Below, one piece after another: positions 32,870 through 33,861 of a stretch of DNA of 33,861 nt (position 1 is its first letter; each line of letters starts with the position of its first letter). The position numbers were made by a program, and so were the translations under genes. This DNA is from Rhodothermales bacterium (GTDB taxonomy: Bacteria > Bacteroidota > Rhodothermia > Rhodothermales > JABDKH01): contig JANQRN010000019.1 in the NCBI GenBank assembly GCA_028284545.1, forward strand, positions 1 through 33,861, written 5' to 3'. Below the pieces are notes generated by a model that had not been told where the DNA came from, did no database searches, and saw only the letters and a list, made by a program, of their open reading frames with translations.

Positions 32870-33272
32870 CGTCGCCCGCCAGGTATGATTTCTGTTCGCG
32901 CAGTTCTGAGTCAGTGACCTCGTTAATCTTCTGCTTGATCCGCCACCTCAGATCGTTCTGCGTATAGACTGAACGAGCGAGCCTGACGAACGTCTCGCCG
33001 AAGGACCCGTCTCGCTCATGTTGCCTCAGCTCTTCCTCGATCCGCCATAGCATCTTGTTCACGCTATGTAGTTCCGACTTGAGCTCGCCCAGAATCGGGT
33101 AGCTCCGCATCAGATCGTCTTCGAACGGACTCAGCGCGTTCAACTCTGTCGTGACAAACGCAATGCGATCCTGACAATCGAAATACTCGGCCTTCAACTC
33201 CAGGATCGTGATCTTGTCGAACAGTTCAGCGGGAGAGACTGGAATATGTACAACGTTCGACACTGTCGGCAC
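32862..33272 (-). CDS. DUF6165 family protein
   Basis: A 136-aa soluble helical protein. Sequence such as VSPAELFDKITILELKAEYF, LHSVNKMLWRIEEELRQHER, FVRLARSVYTQNDLRWRIKQ and LREQKSYLAGDDV matches my memory of DUF6165, a family found next to glycosyltransferases and methyltransferases in surface polysaccharide clusters. Its role is not known. The start is GTG directly after the upstream glycosyltransferase stop (TAG-GTG, no gap) and it overlaps the next gene by 8 nt, so it is a core member of this operon. Confidence 0.8.
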   Translation of the reverse strand: MPTVSNVVHIPVSPAELFDKITILELKAEYFDCQDRIAFVTTELNALSPFEDDLMRSYPILGELKSELHSVNKMLWRIEEELRQHERDGSFGETFVRLARSVYTQNDLRWRIKQKINEVTDSELREQKSYLAGDDV

Positions 33273-33861
33273 CTACGCCTGACTGCTACCAAGACTTGCT
33301 GGACTTGAGGAAGCTGCAAGTGCGGCCACTTCTGAACCCATTTCACTGAATATGCCTGCCCAGTCGCCTCGGCTCCGCTGACGCCATAGCCGCATCGTGG
33401 GATACCATGGACAGTCGGTTCGGTCGAGAAACCACCTTGGGTCCGCCGAATGCGAAAGCACCGTCCACACGGCCGCGGCCAGCGATCCCGCAAGGTGTGC
33501 GATCGAGGTGTCGCTCGTAACAATCAGGTCCATCGATTGGATGATCGCTGCAGTGTCGACGAACTTGGCCTCCACATCTACTTCGTCGCCCGGTCTGTTA
33601 ACCGCAAACGCCACATCATCGATCTGTTCTGCGCCAATACCCTTCTGCAGAGAATAGAGCTGGACACCCGGCAATGCGAGCGGCGCAAATTCGTCGAGCG
33701 GTATAGATCGGAACTGGTCACGCTGAAAGTCGGGGTTTCCCTGCCACGCGATGCCGATGCGGAAGTGGGGACGTCTGTCGTCGAGTTGCCTCGCCCATCG
33801 CTCCAGGCGCAAGTCGCTGGCGCGGATATACGGGACCTCCGCAGGGATGTCGCTGATCGAC
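33273..33861 (-). CDS. Glycosyltransferase of TPR/GT9 type (partial, C-terminal part)
   Basis: The reading frame is open to the right window edge, so the N-terminus is missing. The visible 196 residues have RPHFRIGIAWQGNPDFQRDQ, VQLYSLQKGIGAEQ, FVDTAAIIQSMDLIVTSDTS IAHLAG and WFLDRTDCPWYPTMRLWRQ, the C-terminal half typical of large TPR-containing glycosyltransferases related to heptosyltransferases (GT9/GT41-like). The nucleotide-sugar binding SDTS-AHLAG segment is intact. It probably adds a sugar to a surface glycan or protein. It is the first seen member of the operon with DUF6165 and two methyltransferase genes. Confidence 0.85.
   Translation of the reverse strand, partial: SISDIPAEVPYIRASDLRLERWARQLDDRRPHFRIGIAWQGNPDFQRDQFRSIPLDEFAPLALPGVQLYSLQKGIGAEQIDDVAFAVNRPGDEVDVEAKFVDTAAIIQSMDLIVTSDTSIAHLAGSLAAAVWTVLSHSADPRWFLDRTDCPWYPTMRLWRQRSRGDWAGIFSEMGSEVAALAASSSPASLGSSQA

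Overview
The window looks like a chromosomal segment of a moderately high-GC bacterium of the Rhodothermota/Rhodothermales (Bacteroidota-related) type. The evidence is a secreted protein with a NYPNPF-type Por/T9SS C-terminal sorting domain, a TonB-dependent receptor with an N-terminal carboxypeptidase-like regulatory domain, a solitary nuoI, and many starts without a clear Shine-Dalgarno sequence. No phage, IS element or CRISPR array was seen. Most genes are on the minus strand in tightly packed operons with 1-8 nt stop/start overlaps.

Left part (1-9.9 kb): queG (epoxyqueuosine reductase, plus strand) follows a heptameter C-rich repeat and converges with a multi-PAS/GAF histidine kinase. Next comes an operon of a cyclophilin-type PPIase, lysS and an MFS exporter. 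A second operon reads small lipoprotein-like gene - xylB - membrane protein - cysteine-desulfurase-like PLP enzyme - DUF2520 Rossmann protein.

Middle (12-20 kb): two ECF sigma / anti-sigma loci lie about 4 kb apart. The first (sigma, hairpin, Cys-rich anti-sigma, tRNA-Val) has a terminator-like hairpin between sigma and anti-sigma and an 18-nt triple repeat upstream. The second is sigma - FecR-like - small secreted protein, followed by nuoI, a small helical protein and holA. An SGLT-type sodium/solute symporter follows, and xylB nearby makes a sugar substrate plausible. Upstream of the symporter is a structured, apparently non-coding stretch that ends in a strong minus-strand terminator (20.0-20.3 kb).

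Right part (20.4-33.9 kb): a sigma70-like promoter drives pyrD and a long-chain acyl-CoA synthetase on the plus strand. Facing them is a minus-strand group of TonB-dependent receptor, T9SS beta-helix surface protein and OmpR/PhoB-type response regulator, probably an outer-membrane uptake system with its regulator. Then come a small HExxH membrane protein, a divergent ArsR / SRPBCC pair around an AT-rich operator region, and the end of a glycan or surface-modification operon. That operon holds a TPR-linked glycosyltransferase cut by the window edge, a DUF6165 protein, a SAM methyltransferase and a tandem FkbM-FkbM methyltransferase fusion.

The most unusual points are the unidentified structured RNA candidate, the double FkbM protein, a class-2-like dihydroorotate dehydrogenase with a class-1-like catalytic Cys, the hairpin between sigma and anti-sigma, and the small HEMGH membrane protein.
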